Positions 46,165 to 55,879 of a stretch of DNA of 64,000 bases are shown one piece after another. The position numbers and the translations under genes are program-made. Origin of the DNA: Chitinophaga pinensis (GTDB lineage: Bacteria > Bacteroidota > Bacteroidia > Chitinophagales > Chitinophagaceae); the NCBI GenBank assembly GCA_945872815.1, contig CAMCAY010000003.1, positions 1 to 64,000 of the forward strand. The letters are read 5' to 3'. A model generated the notes under the pieces. That model was not told the origin of the DNA. It did no database searches and saw nothing but the letters and a program-made list of their open reading frames with translations. Position 1 is the stretch's first letter. Every line of letters begins with the position of its first letter.

Positions 46165-46641
46165 TTAATTCAACTGGGAAAGCATTTCATTGATTGCAGT
46201 AAAATTAGGTACATCTCCTGCACTTTCCAATACTTCAGCGTAACGGATGATACCTTCTTTGTCAATGATAAAGGCGGCTCTTTTGCTGACACCCTTCATG
46301 TTCATATCGGTAAAAGATTCATAAATGGCGTGGTAGGCAGCAGAAATTTCTTTATTAAAATCACTCAGTAAAGGAAAATTATACTGTTGCTCTTCTTTGA
46401 ATTTGGCCAAAGTGAAAATTGAATCTACTGAAACAGCTACAACTTGTGCAGCAGCATTGGAATATTTTGCGATGTCATCTCTTACCCCACATAATTCTTT
46501 TGTACAAACACCAGTAAATGCCTGAGGAAAAAATAAAAGCAAAACATTTTTTGAATTTTTGAAATCACTCAAATTGACTTTTTCTTTTGAAGAGGAAAAA
46601 AGTGAAAATTCGGGAGCTTGTTGGCCTATTTGTATTGACAT
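46165..46641 (-). CDS. Thiol peroxiredoxin (AhpC/TSA family)
   Basis: The 158-residue protein contains the peroxidatic motif LLFFPQAFTGVCTKELCGVRDD, with the catalytic Cys and a second Cys four residues later, as in atypical two-Cys Prx. QAPEFSLFSSSKEKVNLSDF is the usual first strand and GVSKRAAFIIDKEGIIRYAEV the C-terminal fold. It reduces peroxides with thioredoxin-like electron donors. It lacks a signal peptide and so acts in the cytoplasm. With KatG and MsrA, this gives three peroxide defence enzymes in the window. Confidence 0.92.
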   Translation of the reverse strand: MSIQIGQQAPEFSLFSSSKEKVNLSDFKNSKNVLLLFFPQAFTGVCTKELCGVRDDIAKYSNAAAQVVAVSVDSIFTLAKFKEEQQYNFPLLSDFNKEISAAYHAIYESFTDMNMKGVSKRAAFIIDKEGIIRYAEVLESAGDVPNFTAINEMLSQLN

Positions 46642-46786
46642 GGAAATTTATTTATGATTGAACTGCAAAGTTAGTAAAGAAATATCTATTTAAAAGTAAA
46701 TTATTCATTAAATCTTACAATCTATTACGTTTCAACCAACAAAAAACAACCACTCCAACTAATGTAATTTATACTTAAAAATGGGA

Positions 46787-47818
46787 TTAGAATGACGGAC
46801 ATCTAACAGCATCAAGGCTAGTATTATTTTTGTTAAATCCTATAAGTGACAATGATAGTTCAAAACCGCCCTGACCTTTTGTACTTTCTTTTAGTCCAGA
46901 AATATTTGCATCGTAACTACCGGAAATTGACAAAGATTTGAACTCTAATTTTGCAGTTGGTATAATAGCATCACCCCATCTGATATAGCTGCCTGCATGC
47001 AAGGTGCAATTTGATTCTTCTTCATTCTGTATTTTAATTGAATAGATTGCTCCAATCATACATTCACGGTTAGCTCCTTGAATAGAATAGTCTGATTGAA
47101 TGGTTAAATATTCGTTTTCATTTCTGTTAAGTTTAACACCTGCGGAACCTACCCATTTAGGAGCCAATCCTAATTGAGAAGCATCATAAAATGATATTTT
47201 TTTAGGCTTGTTGAAATGATGGTAGGCAAGCCCGATAAAGAAATTATCTTCCGGATTTTCGCTTATCTGGGTATTGATACTCATGCCCGCACTTCCATCA
47301 AAATAAGAGAAGCCAGTTCTTGAAAAGTTTTCTCCGTCATTTAGCGAACTGTTGTAAGATGTTCCATCATATTGATTATTCGTAGTTACTTTACTTCTAT
47401 CGAATTTACGCTGAACGATTCCTCCCATTACACCTATAGACAAATAAGTATTTCTTTCTTCGCTGATAGATTTATGGTAATTGAAGGAAGGTAAAAATTT
47501 GGTGGTTGATAATGAAATGCTACCTGATTTATCATGTACAATCTCGCCTCCAATTGTTACAAAATCATCTCCTTCACCGATTTTTCTTTTAAGTTCACCG
47601 CTGATATAGGTGGTTTTGTAAGGAACGGTTAGGCTGTTCCATTGTGATCTGTAAACACATTGAAACCTTGAGTCGCCACTGAAAAGTCCAGCTAATGAGG
47701 GGTTTCTCAACAATGGAGTTTCAAATATCTGGGAAAAGTGAATGTCTTGACCGCTTGCACTAATATTAAAAATAAATAATATAAAAATAGCGAAAAGGGT
47801 GTAGTTTGTTTTTTTCAT
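46787..47818 (-). CDS. PorP/SprF family type IX secretion membrane protein
   Basis: The 343-residue protein has a signal peptide (LFAIFILFIFNISASG) and QDIHFSQIFETPLLRNPSLAGLFSGDSRFQCVYRSQWNS, the diagnostic start of PorP/SprF barrels. The rest consists of paired beta-strands with conserved WGDAIIPTAKLEF and RWGD features. SprF-type proteins are needed to export or attach their cognate large T9SS adhesin. It lies directly downstream of the PKD adhesin gene on the same strand, the usual SprB-SprF arrangement, though a decayed tail copy lies between them. Confidence 0.92.
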   Translation of the reverse strand: MKKTNYTLFAIFILFIFNISASGQDIHFSQIFETPLLRNPSLAGLFSGDSRFQCVYRSQWNSLTVPYKTTYISGELKRKIGEGDDFVTIGGEIVHDKSGSISLSTTKFLPSFNYHKSISEERNTYLSIGVMGGIVQRKFDRSKVTTNNQYDGTSYNSSLNDGENFSRTGFSYFDGSAGMSINTQISENPEDNFFIGLAYHHFNKPKKISFYDASQLGLAPKWVGSAGVKLNRNENEYLTIQSDYSIQGANRECMIGAIYSIKIQNEEESNCTLHAGSYIRWGDAIIPTAKLEFKSLSISGSYDANISGLKESTKGQGGFELSLSLIGFNKNNTSLDAVRCPSF

Positions 47819-47888
47819 ATGGGTGGATTTTAGGGGGCACTATTATATATAAAACGAACTTTTACAGATTTTATTATGTAAAAGGGAA

Positions 47889-48011
47889 ATTATTTTGAGG
47901 GAAAATATTTCCTTAAAAAAAGTAAGATTGGAATTGAAATCTAATCGAACTTCTATAACATATACAAAAATACTATATGTTAATTATTGTATTATGACAG
48001 AACCTTTTCAT
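47889..48011 (-). pseudogene. Decayed duplicate of the T9SS type B sorting-domain tail
   Basis: This stretch aligns with the 3' end of the PKD gene (48047-48169) at an offset of ~158 bp. It contains a 19-bp exact match around GAACTTCTATAACATATAC, with many substitutions and small indels elsewhere. The minus-strand reading has VFVYVIEV followed by frameshifts and stops in place of the intact VFVYVIEVQCDNNSTLTFKG. It therefore looks like the remnant of a second gliding-motility C-terminal domain left between the adhesin gene and its PorP partner. Boundaries are approximate. Confidence 0.65.
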
Positions 48012-48046
48012 GTATTATTAGACCTGAAAATATTTAAGAGTAGCCA

Positions 48047-51000
48047 TTATTTTAGAAGGGAAATATCTCCTTTAAATGTTAGAGTGGAATTGTTGTCGCA
48101 TTGAACTTCTATAACATATACGAAAACATCAGATGTTAATTGTTGTCCTCTGAAAGTTCCATCCCATCCTTTATTTGCGTCATTCGCTTTGAAATTATTT
48201 CTTTCAAATAACTTCTCTCCCCAACGTGAAAAAATCTTCATGTTTTTTATCATGAAAATACCTGTACCGCGAGGATAAAAAATATCATTCATTCCATCAT
48301 TATTGGGCGAAAAGGTATTGGGTATAAATAGGTTAGCTCCATTGCACAAAACATTTACAGTAACTGCATCTTTGGTTTTACAACCACCACCATTACTAAC
48401 CTCAATTTCATAAGTAGTTGTTTCATTTGGTTTTACCGTAATTCTTCCGTCTGTATTTCTAAATTGATTTGATGTTGGATTCCATTTTATATCTATTATA
48501 TCTGAGGAAAGAACAGGAACTAATTCAACTGATTGGCCTACATTGATTGTTTTATCTTCTCCTGCATCAACAGATGGGTAATTGTAAACATTTACAGGAA
48601 CATACGCAGTATCAGTAAAACAATGTTTATTGTCTGTTCCAATAACTTGATAAATGGTATTTATGGAAGGGGAGGCATTTGGAGAAGACGAATGAATATT
48701 GTCCAAACCGATCGATGGTATCCAGGTATATGATTCTGCACCGGAAGCACTAATTTTTTTTGAACTGCCACTGCAAATGGATTGTCTTTCACTTACATTT
48801 AAGTTGAAGGGGTATTTTACATCGACCCAAATACTGTCTTTTTTAATACAACCATGAATTGATTTTCCAGTTACAGTATACATTACCGCGCTATCTGTAT
48901 TGGTAATTGGATTCGAACAGTTGATACAACTCAATCCTCTCGAAGGACTCCAAACGAATTCATCCGCACCATTAGCATGTAGGCTGATGCCTCTGCCTCT
49001 GCAAACAGTTGTGTCCGTTCCTGCATTGGTGGATGGGTAAGGATATGCTTCAACGTTAGTATTAACAGTATCCCTGCAACCAAATGCATTTGTTAAAATA
49101 GCACTTACCGGGTAAAGTCTTGCTTGTGAATAAACCTGTGGATTTGGATTAATTTCAGTAGATGTAATTCCATTCCCAAAATCCCATTGCCATGAAATTA
49201 CAGATGTATCATTGTTTATAAGACTTCCATTAAATTGAATCTGAACTCCTGCACAACCATTTGCTGTTTGAGCAATACTTCCTCGTGGAGAGGCTACAAT
49301 TTGAATATCTACCGGACTTGTGGCAGTATCTTTACATCCATGTTCTGTAATTACAATCAATGATGGAGTAAATATGCCGGTATCGGTATATTGATGCGAT
49401 GGATTTTCCGAGTAATCATTGTTGTTATCCCCGAAAAGCCAATTATAGTGAGAAATATTGTCATTGGTATTGGTTGTATTATTGAATTGTACAACCCCTG
49501 CATCACACAAAAGATGTGCATCTGCTTGGAAGTCTGCAAGTAAACTATATATTTTAAGCGTATCAGGATTAGTCAGTGTTACCACACAACCTGCAGCATC
49601 TTTTAATAATAATTTTGGTATAAAGTTTCCACTTGAAACATAGGAGTGTGCTTGCACTGAATCAGTCGTTACGTTCGTATTCCCGTCACTAAAATCCCAA
49701 ATAAAAAAACTTGTATTAATTGCATTTGCAGTAAAATAAATTTCAGTTGGTGAGCAACCAAATGTTTTATCGTAATTGAATTTTCCTCGCGGCCCCTGGA
49801 CTGAAATTAATTTTGTGGCGGAATCTTTGCATCCGCCATTGGAAATTACAATCAGTTTTGCAGTAAAGTTTCCGGAAATTGAATAAAAGTGCGATGGGTT
49901 ATCAAAAATAGTACTGGTATTGTCTCCAAATGACCATACCATAGAGGCGAAGTTTTGTGAATGGTTGTTAAAATTAACAATCAATGGAGGGCAGTTGCTG
50001 AATGAATCGCTTACAGAAAAGCGAGCAATGGGTGTAGATACTCTAATGTAATTTATTTTTCTAATTGTATCCTTGCAACCTATATTGTTTGTTGAAATCA
50101 ATGTTACACTATAAAGTCCATTTATATTATAACTATGAGATGGATTGGTAAGTGTGGATGTGTTTCCATCACCAAAGTTCCATAAATAAGTGTTGCTGTT
50201 TCCTATAGATAAGTTTATTAAGTTAGCATTTACATTCGGGCAAACACTTGTGTCTACAGTTTGAAAATCTGAATGCGGATTATTTATGGATATTAAATTG
50301 TTTTTTTGAATTTTACTTTTGCATCCTGCACTATCCAATACTTCTAATGTAATAGTATAAGAACCTGTATTTGAATAAATATGATTCGATAGCCCAATAT
50401 TTGTAGTATCAAAAATGCCATCTCCAAAACTCCACATCCATTTTTTAATTTGGTTTCTGCCATCGGTTTGAGAATTATCAAAGAATCCAACAGTAGAATA
50501 TTTGCATGTATTTGTTGCAGAGCTTGACAAATCAGCATTTGGGCCATTTACTTTAATGTATTTTCTTTTTGTTGTAGTGTCTTTACAACCATTGATATCT
50601 GTAGTGATGATAGAAACATCATACACGCCGGGTACATAATAAGTATTGGAAATCGGAAATCCAAAACCGGTCATTCCATTGCCAAAATTCCAGCTAACAG
50701 AGTTTATATAATTACTGGTGTTTGTTAACAAATTAAAATTTGCAACACTCATTTTACATATTGAAGTATCAGATGAAACAAAATTCGTGGGTTCATTTAT
50801 AACTGTTACATTTTTACTGGTTGTATCACTGCAGCCTGTTGCATTATTGAATACAATTAATTTTACAATGTAAAGTCCAGAGTTTGCATAGGTATGGACC
50901 GGATTTATTATATTCGATGTTGCACCGTCTCCAAAATTCCATAACCATGAATCCGCACCTTTTGATTTATCAAAAAAAGATCTTTTTAATTTTTGTCCGC

Positions 51001-52867
51001 AATTGTAAGTGAAAGAAAAGTTTGCAATTGGAGGATATATGGTGATATAATTTTCGATTGTTAATGTATCCTTGCATCCGTTGTTTGTAACAATTAAGGT
51101 GACATCAAATGGATTGGAAGTGCCACTGGTGTCACTGTAGTGATAGGAAGGATTTTGTAATGTTGATCTACCTCCATCTCCAAATAACCAAAGCCATTCC
51201 TTTACAGAATCTTCGACAGGAGTTAAATCTCTGAATAGAACATTAGTGGAAGCACATACAGCTCTTGGGTCAGCTGAAAAAGAGGTATGAGGTCTGTTGC
51301 CTACCTTAACAGACTTGATATATTTTACCGTGTCGGTACATCCATTTGCTGTAATAATATTTAAAGTAACATCGTATTCTCCGGCTTGCTGATAAATATG
51401 ATTTGGAAATTTATTGTTTGAAATAAAACCATCTCCAAAATTCCAAGTATAACTAACTACGCTGTCTGCGGTTGACACTTGAGGTTGAAGATAAGTTGGC
51501 AAAGGAGCACACCCAGGTTGAGGGAAATTTGAAATGCTTGCAGTCGGTAGCTTTATTTTTATGTAATTGCTTTTTGTGATAGTATCCCTGCATCCAGCAT
51601 TATTTATAGCTATTAAGGAAATAGAATAATCTGATTCAATTGTATAAGTATGGATAGGATTGATGTTAAAAGAAACAGAGCTGTCACCGAAAGACCATTG
51701 ATAAATGGTAGCATTATTGCTTGTATTTTGGAAATTAACTTGTTGAGGAATATTACATGAACTTACCGGATTTGCAGTGAAATCAGCCTGTGGTTTTTCG
51801 TTTACAATTATTTTCTTGATGATTGAATCGACGCAAGTTTCTGATTGAACAATAAGTTTTACAAAAAAAGTATCACTGGTTGAAAATTGTTTTAAGGGAT
51901 TGTATATAACCGAAGTTGTTCCATCCCCAAAATCCCATAATACATTTTGAGGAACAGGGGTAGAATTATTTTGAATTTGAATCGATGAATTTCTGCACAC
52001 ATAGTCAGGCATACTAAACATTGAATGTAAATTTGAAATATTTATCAGGTTGTATTTGATAATTGAATCTGTGCAGCCATTTCCGTCGGTTACTTTCAAT
52101 GAAACTGAATATATTCCTAGATCATTGTAGGTATGAGCAGGATTCATATCGTTGGCAAAATCGCCATCCCCGAAATGCCAATTAAAGCTCAGTGAGTTGT
52201 TTGAAGTCGAGGTGTTTAAAAACTCAACATTCAATGGTACTATACAACTACTCAAAGGAGTATTCGAGAAATTAGCTGTTGGATTTTCGTAAATCTGTAT
52301 GTAGTTAGTTCTAGTTAGGGATGTTACACAGCCATAGCTGTTTGTTATTTGGAGAGATATATTGAAGTACCCATCTGAAGAATAACGGTGCACCGGATTA
52401 GGTAGATTGCTTGAAGTCCCATCGCCAAAATCCCATAATCTGGAAAGAATGTTTCCGCTACCGGCTGAGCTGCTGTCTGAATAGCTAATGTCAGAGTTAA
52501 TACAAGCATTTGCATCAGAAACATTGAAATGTACAGTTGGTTTAGAATATACAGTAATGTACTGAATTCTGGATATTGAATCTATTCCTGCATTGTTTTG
52601 TACAATCAATTTTACATTGTATTGGCCTGGATTGGTATAAATTGCTGTTGGATTTTCTAAAGTTGAAATAGTACCATTTCCCAAAATCCATTTAAAGGAA
52701 GTTGGATTTCCGGTAGATTGATTGTTGAAGTTAACAACAAGTGGGGCGCAGCCGTTTACCGGAGTTGCTGAAAAATTTGCAACAGGACGCTGAGCATAAG
52801 AATCAAATGCAAATAAAAAATTAATTCCTAATAAGAATATAGTTTTACAGAAAGAAGGAATTTTCAT
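48047..52867 (-). CDS. Giant PKD-repeat surface adhesin with a T9SS type B sorting domain
   Basis: The 1606-residue protein has a signal peptide (TIFLLGINFLFAFDSYAQ) and about 15 PKD-type repeats up to ~residue 1280, each with a WxFGDG-like core (GDGTSS..NP.H.Y), then Ig-like repeats (TTVCRGRGISLHANG and two more). It ends with the gliding-motility CTD (LFIPNTFSPNNDGMNDIFYP, FSRWGEKLFE, GWDGTFRG). Type B CTDs route proteins like SprB to the cell surface for gliding or adhesion. The repeats have diverged, so they are not a recent tandem expansion. It pairs with the PorP/SprF gene downstream. No adhesive ligand can be predicted. Confidence 0.93.
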   Translation of the reverse strand: MKIPSFCKTIFLLGINFLFAFDSYAQRPVANFSATPVNGCAPLVVNFNNQSTGNPTSFKWILGNGTISTLENPTAIYTNPGQYNVKLIVQNNAGIDSISRIQYITVYSKPTVHFNVSDANACINSDISYSDSSSAGSGNILSRLWDFGDGTSSNLPNPVHRYSSDGYFNISLQITNSYGCVTSLTRTNYIQIYENPTANFSNTPLSSCIVPLNVEFLNTSTSNNSLSFNWHFGDGDFANDMNPAHTYNDLGIYSVSLKVTDGNGCTDSIIKYNLINISNLHSMFSMPDYVCRNSSIQIQNNSTPVPQNVLWDFGDGTTSVIYNPLKQFSTSDTFFVKLIVQSETCVDSIIKKIIVNEKPQADFTANPVSSCNIPQQVNFQNTSNNATIYQWSFGDSSVSFNINPIHTYTIESDYSISLIAINNAGCRDTITKSNYIKIKLPTASISNFPQPGCAPLPTYLQPQVSTADSVVSYTWNFGDGFISNNKFPNHIYQQAGEYDVTLNIITANGCTDTVKYIKSVKVGNRPHTSFSADPRAVCASTNVLFRDLTPVEDSVKEWLWLFGDGGRSTLQNPSYHYSDTSGTSNPFDVTLIVTNNGCKDTLTIENYITIYPPIANFSFTYNCGQKLKRSFFDKSKGADSWLWNFGDGATSNIINPVHTYANSGLYIVKLIVFNNATGCSDTTSKNVTVINEPTNFVSSDTSICKMSVANFNLLTNTSNYINSVSWNFGNGMTGFGFPISNTYYVPGVYDVSIITTDINGCKDTTTKRKYIKVNGPNADLSSSATNTCKYSTVGFFDNSQTDGRNQIKKWMWSFGDGIFDTTNIGLSNHIYSNTGSYTITLEVLDSAGCKSKIQKNNLISINNPHSDFQTVDTSVCPNVNANLINLSIGNSNTYLWNFGDGNTSTLTNPSHSYNINGLYSVTLISTNNIGCKDTIRKINYIRVSTPIARFSVSDSFSNCPPLIVNFNNHSQNFASMVWSFGDNTSTIFDNPSHFYSISGNFTAKLIVISNGGCKDSATKLISVQGPRGKFNYDKTFGCSPTEIYFTANAINTSFFIWDFSDGNTNVTTDSVQAHSYVSSGNFIPKLLLKDAAGCVVTLTNPDTLKIYSLLADFQADAHLLCDAGVVQFNNTTNTNDNISHYNWLFGDNNNDYSENPSHQYTDTGIFTPSLIVITEHGCKDTATSPVDIQIVASPRGSIAQTANGCAGVQIQFNGSLINNDTSVISWQWDFGNGITSTEINPNPQVYSQARLYPVSAILTNAFGCRDTVNTNVEAYPYPSTNAGTDTTVCRGRGISLHANGADEFVWSPSRGLSCINCSNPITNTDSAVMYTVTGKSIHGCIKKDSIWVDVKYPFNLNVSERQSICSGSSKKISASGAESYTWIPSIGLDNIHSSSPNASPSINTIYQVIGTDNKHCFTDTAYVPVNVYNYPSVDAGEDKTINVGQSVELVPVLSSDIIDIKWNPTSNQFRNTDGRITVKPNETTTYEIEVSNGGGCKTKDAVTVNVLCNGANLFIPNTFSPNNDGMNDIFYPRGTGIFMIKNMKIFSRWGEKLFERNNFKANDANKGWDGTFRGQQLTSDVFVYVIEVQCDNNSTLTFKGDISLLK

Positions 52868-53066
52868 AGGCTTGGTTTGTTGGGACTTTCTATTTGAATA
52901 GGAAATCCTATTCTATAGCAATAACTACTTTTTGATGAAAATATTGTGCCAAAAACAAAAAAAAATGAAAAAGAAAAGTGAAATAAATACATTTAAAGGT
53001 ATTTATATGTATATTATAATAATTCAATATAGTATAGTTAATGAAAATAATCAATAATAAAATTAA

Positions 53067-54560
53067 TTATATACAATATATTTCACCATACTTGTGTTTT
53101 GCATAATTTATGAAATAAGCAGGATTCAAAGTTTCTCCGGTTGCCTTTTTGCATAATTCTTCAGAAGTAAAATATCGACCATGGGCATATATTTCATTTT
53201 GTAACCATCTAAAAATAGAATCGGTATTTCCAAATGAAATTTCTGAATTTACTCGGCTGTTTGCTTTATGTATATTATTCCATAATTGAGCAGCATATAA
53301 ACTTCCAATGCTGTAAGTGGCAAAGTAACCAAAACTACCATGACTCCAGTGAACATCCTGTAAACAACCATTTTTGTCATCTGTTACTTTTACGCCCAGC
53401 AACTTTTCGTAGTATTCATTCCAAATGGCAGGGATGTCGTTGGATTCAATAGTGCCCTCTATCAATTTTTTTTCTATTTCATATCTGATCATCACATGGA
53501 AGTGATAAGTCAATTCATCCGCTTCTGTTCTAATTAGAGAGGGGATTACTTTATTGATTCCTTTGTAAAAATGTTCAACTGAAATATTTTCAAACTGTCT
53601 CGGGAATATTTTTTGCAACTTCGAATAGTGAAACTTCCAAAACGGAAGACTTCTACCTATACAGTTTTCCCATAACCTGCTTTGGCTTTCGTGAATACTC
53701 AAACTGCAATACTCACCTAGAGGTAAACCATATTCGTTTATAGGAAGACCTTGCTCATACAATGCATGACCGCCTTCATGTAAGCAACTCCAGGTCATGT
53801 TTGCAAAATCCTTTTCATCTATTCTGGTAGTAACTCTTACATCTTGGCTATTGAAGTTTATGGTGAAGGGGTGTTCGCTGATATCTTGCCTGCCTGCATC
53901 AAAATCGAAGTGAATTTGTTTTAGCAAATCAATCCCAAATCTCCATTGATCGTCCTTATCAAAATGTTGTTGTAAAAATTCGTTATTGATTTGTTTTTGT
54001 TGATTTATTTCATTCAGTAAAATGGAAAGCTGTGGAATCAGATCTGCAAACAGTTTATCAGTTGAGGCCACTGTCAATCCTTTGTCATATTCATTCATCA
54101 ATGCATCATAAGGGTGTTTTTCATACCCTAGGTATTCAGCTTCTTGTCTTTTCAGAATAATAATTTCCTGAAGGGGTTGTTGAAAAATTGTAAAATCATT
54201 TTCTTTTCTGGCTTGTACCCAGGCATGAAAACTTTTATTGACCGAATCACTCATTTTTCTTACGAAATCTGAAGGAAGTTTTTTGTTTTTTTCATAATCA
54301 AGATAACTTAATTCAACATTTTTTCTTTCACGATGATTCAGTTTATTATTGTTAATGAGCTCTTCCAACAAATCGCCTGTTTTTGGATCGGTAAACATTC
54401 GATGGGCTATTTCGGTGACAGTAGCAATTTGTCTTCCCCTGATTTCATTGCCTTTTGGAGGAAGATAGGTCTCCTGATCCCATTGCATCAGAGCCGAGGC
54501 GTATTTAAGGTCAGCTATTTCCTGAAATAATTTTCTGTAAGCTTCATAACTTTTATTCAT
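53067..54560 (-). CDS. M32 family carboxypeptidase
   Basis: The 497-residue metallopeptidase has the zinc motif HEGGH (SCLHEGGHALYEQG) and the family's HESQSRLWEN segment, both diagnostic of M32 (carboxypeptidase Taq). It removes C-terminal residues from peptides, with broad specificity except proline-blocked ends. The start at 54560 (MNKSYEAYRKLFQEI) matches the family; the 26-residue upstream extension of the track ORF is not conserved-looking. No signal peptide, so it is cytoplasmic. Monocistronic; the following 195 bp contain nothing recognised. Confidence 0.92.
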   Translation of the reverse strand: MNKSYEAYRKLFQEIADLKYASALMQWDQETYLPPKGNEIRGRQIATVTEIAHRMFTDPKTGDLLEELINNNKLNHRERKNVELSYLDYEKNKKLPSDFVRKMSDSVNKSFHAWVQARKENDFTIFQQPLQEIIILKRQEAEYLGYEKHPYDALMNEYDKGLTVASTDKLFADLIPQLSILLNEINQQKQINNEFLQQHFDKDDQWRFGIDLLKQIHFDFDAGRQDISEHPFTINFNSQDVRVTTRIDEKDFANMTWSCLHEGGHALYEQGLPINEYGLPLGEYCSLSIHESQSRLWENCIGRSLPFWKFHYSKLQKIFPRQFENISVEHFYKGINKVIPSLIRTEADELTYHFHVMIRYEIEKKLIEGTIESNDIPAIWNEYYEKLLGVKVTDDKNGCLQDVHWSHGSFGYFATYSIGSLYAAQLWNNIHKANSRVNSEISFGNTDSIFRWLQNEIYAHGRYFTSEELCKKATGETLNPAYFINYAKHKYGEIYCI

Positions 54561-54652
54561 TGGAAAAGAATTAAAATATTTTTTCTGCAATTTAATAGAG
54601 TGTGGTTCAGAAAAAAAATATCTATTTTTAATGTTCAATTTGAGTAATAATG

Positions 54653-54672
54653 CCCACGGTTTAAACCGTGGG
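54653..54672. repeat. Perfect 20-bp REP-like palindrome
   Basis: CCCACGGTTTAAACCGTGGG is a complete palindrome in the divergent region between the M32 carboxypeptidase and Nif3-like genes, 33 bp before the latter's start. Palindromes of this composition are seen near IS200/IS605 and REP-associated tyrosine transposase genes in many genomes, but no transposase lies here. There is no T run, so it is not a terminator. Confidence 0.6.
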
Positions 54673-54704
54673 ATGCAAATTATTGTAACAATTAAAAGAA
54701 ATCA

Positions 54705-55805
54705 ATGAAATTATCATCCATCATCTCTGTCATGGAAAAATTGGCTCCTTTATCATTACAAGAGGACTATGATAATGCGGGTCTGATAACAGGAAATGCA
54801 GGTATGGAATGCACCGGTATAATACTTGCTATTGATGCTACTGAACAGGTAATTGATGAGGCAATAGAAAAAAAATGCAACTTGATAATTGCACATCATC
54901 CTATCGTTTTTAAAGGGTTGAAAAAAATAAATGGCAATAATTATGTGGAAAGAGCTGTCCTCAAAGCAATTAAAAATGATATTGCGATTTATGCTTGTCA
55001 TACCAACCTGGACAATATAATTAACGGAGTAAACGGAAAAATCGCTGAAAAATTAGGATTGATCAACACCAAAATTCTTCAACCGAAAGCAAATCTATTG
55101 CAAAAGCTAAGTGTTTACGTTCCAGAAAATTCTCAAAATGATTTAGAAACTGCTTTGTTTGAGGCAGGCGCCGGGCATATTGGAAATTATAGTCAATGCA
55201 GTTTTGTGTCTGATGGAATTGGAAGTTTTTTACCCGAAGAAAATGCCAATCCTATTAGTGGTATCAAAGGAATCCGAAATTTTGTAAAAGAAAAAAAAGT
55301 AGAAGTTATTTTTCCTTCGTGGCTTCAAAAGAATATTGTTGAAGCAATGAAAAAAAGTCACCCTTATGAAGAGGTTGCTTTTGAAATTTTCAGCATGACA
55401 AATGTTTTTCAGAATGTTGGGTCCGGTATCATAGGAGAATTACCAGAAAGTATCAGTGAAACATCTTTACTAAATAAAATATCGACTATATTTAATATAA
55501 ATTCAATAAGGCATACCTCTTTTTTAGGTAAAGATGTCAAAAAAATAGCCTTATGTGGTGGTGCTGGCAGCTTTTTGATTGAGGCTGCAAAAGCCCAAAA
55601 AGCAGACTTTTATATCAGTTCAGATATCAAATACCACGAGTTTTTTGATGCTGATGATCAAATTGTGGTGGCAGATATTGGCCATTTTGAAAGCGAACAG
55701 TACACAATTGAACTTTTTGATGATGTTTTAAGGCAAAATTTCCCTAACTTTGCAATCCTTAAAACAGGAGTCAATACCAATCCCGTTCGGTATTTTGTGT
55801 TGTGA
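54705..55805 (+). CDS. Nif3-like dinuclear metal-centre hexameric protein
   Basis: The 366-residue protein has the NIF3/DUF34 motifs: the N-terminal LAPLSLQEDYDNAGLI, IAHHPIVFKGLKKI with metal-binding histidines near residue 65, and the C-terminal DIGHFESEQYTIELF. The middle ~120 residues are the inserted PII-like domain found in longer members (VEVIFPSWLQ, HPYEEVAFEIF). Function is uncertain; GTP cyclohydrolase-related metabolism is suggested for some. It is followed by the zinc-ribbon gene it usually accompanies in Bacteroidota. Confidence 0.9.
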   Translation: MKLSSIISVMEKLAPLSLQEDYDNAGLITGNAGMECTGIILAIDATEQVIDEAIEKKCNLIIAHHPIVFKGLKKINGNNYVERAVLKAIKNDIAIYACHTNLDNIINGVNGKIAEKLGLINTKILQPKANLLQKLSVYVPENSQNDLETALFEAGAGHIGNYSQCSFVSDGIGSFLPEENANPISGIKGIRNFVKEKKVEVIFPSWLQKNIVEAMKKSHPYEEVAFEIFSMTNVFQNVGSGIIGELPESISETSLLNKISTIFNINSIRHTSFLGKDVKKIALCGGAGSFLIEAAKAQKADFYISSDIKYHEFFDADDQIVVADIGHFESEQYTIELFDDVLRQNFPNFAILKTGVNTNPVRYFVL

Positions 55806-55879
55806 TAAGCAGCTACAGGGTATAATTGAGTGACGTTGGGGTTGATTAATATGTTTGCAAACAAATCAAAAGAAATAAT

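Noticed and set aside
47895-48104. Plus-strand 69-residue ORF over the decayed tail copy
   Set aside because: It is the antisense of the repeated T9SS tail sequence, with no independent support.
48047-52867. Periodic repeats in the PKD gene as a possible CRISPR or satellite array
   Set aside because: The periodicity is at protein level (PKD domains) with diverged DNA and no constant spacer-repeat pattern.
52868-53066. Intergenic region between the M32 peptidase and PKD genes
   Set aside because: Only AT-rich sequence was seen, with no ORF, clear promoter box or hairpin.
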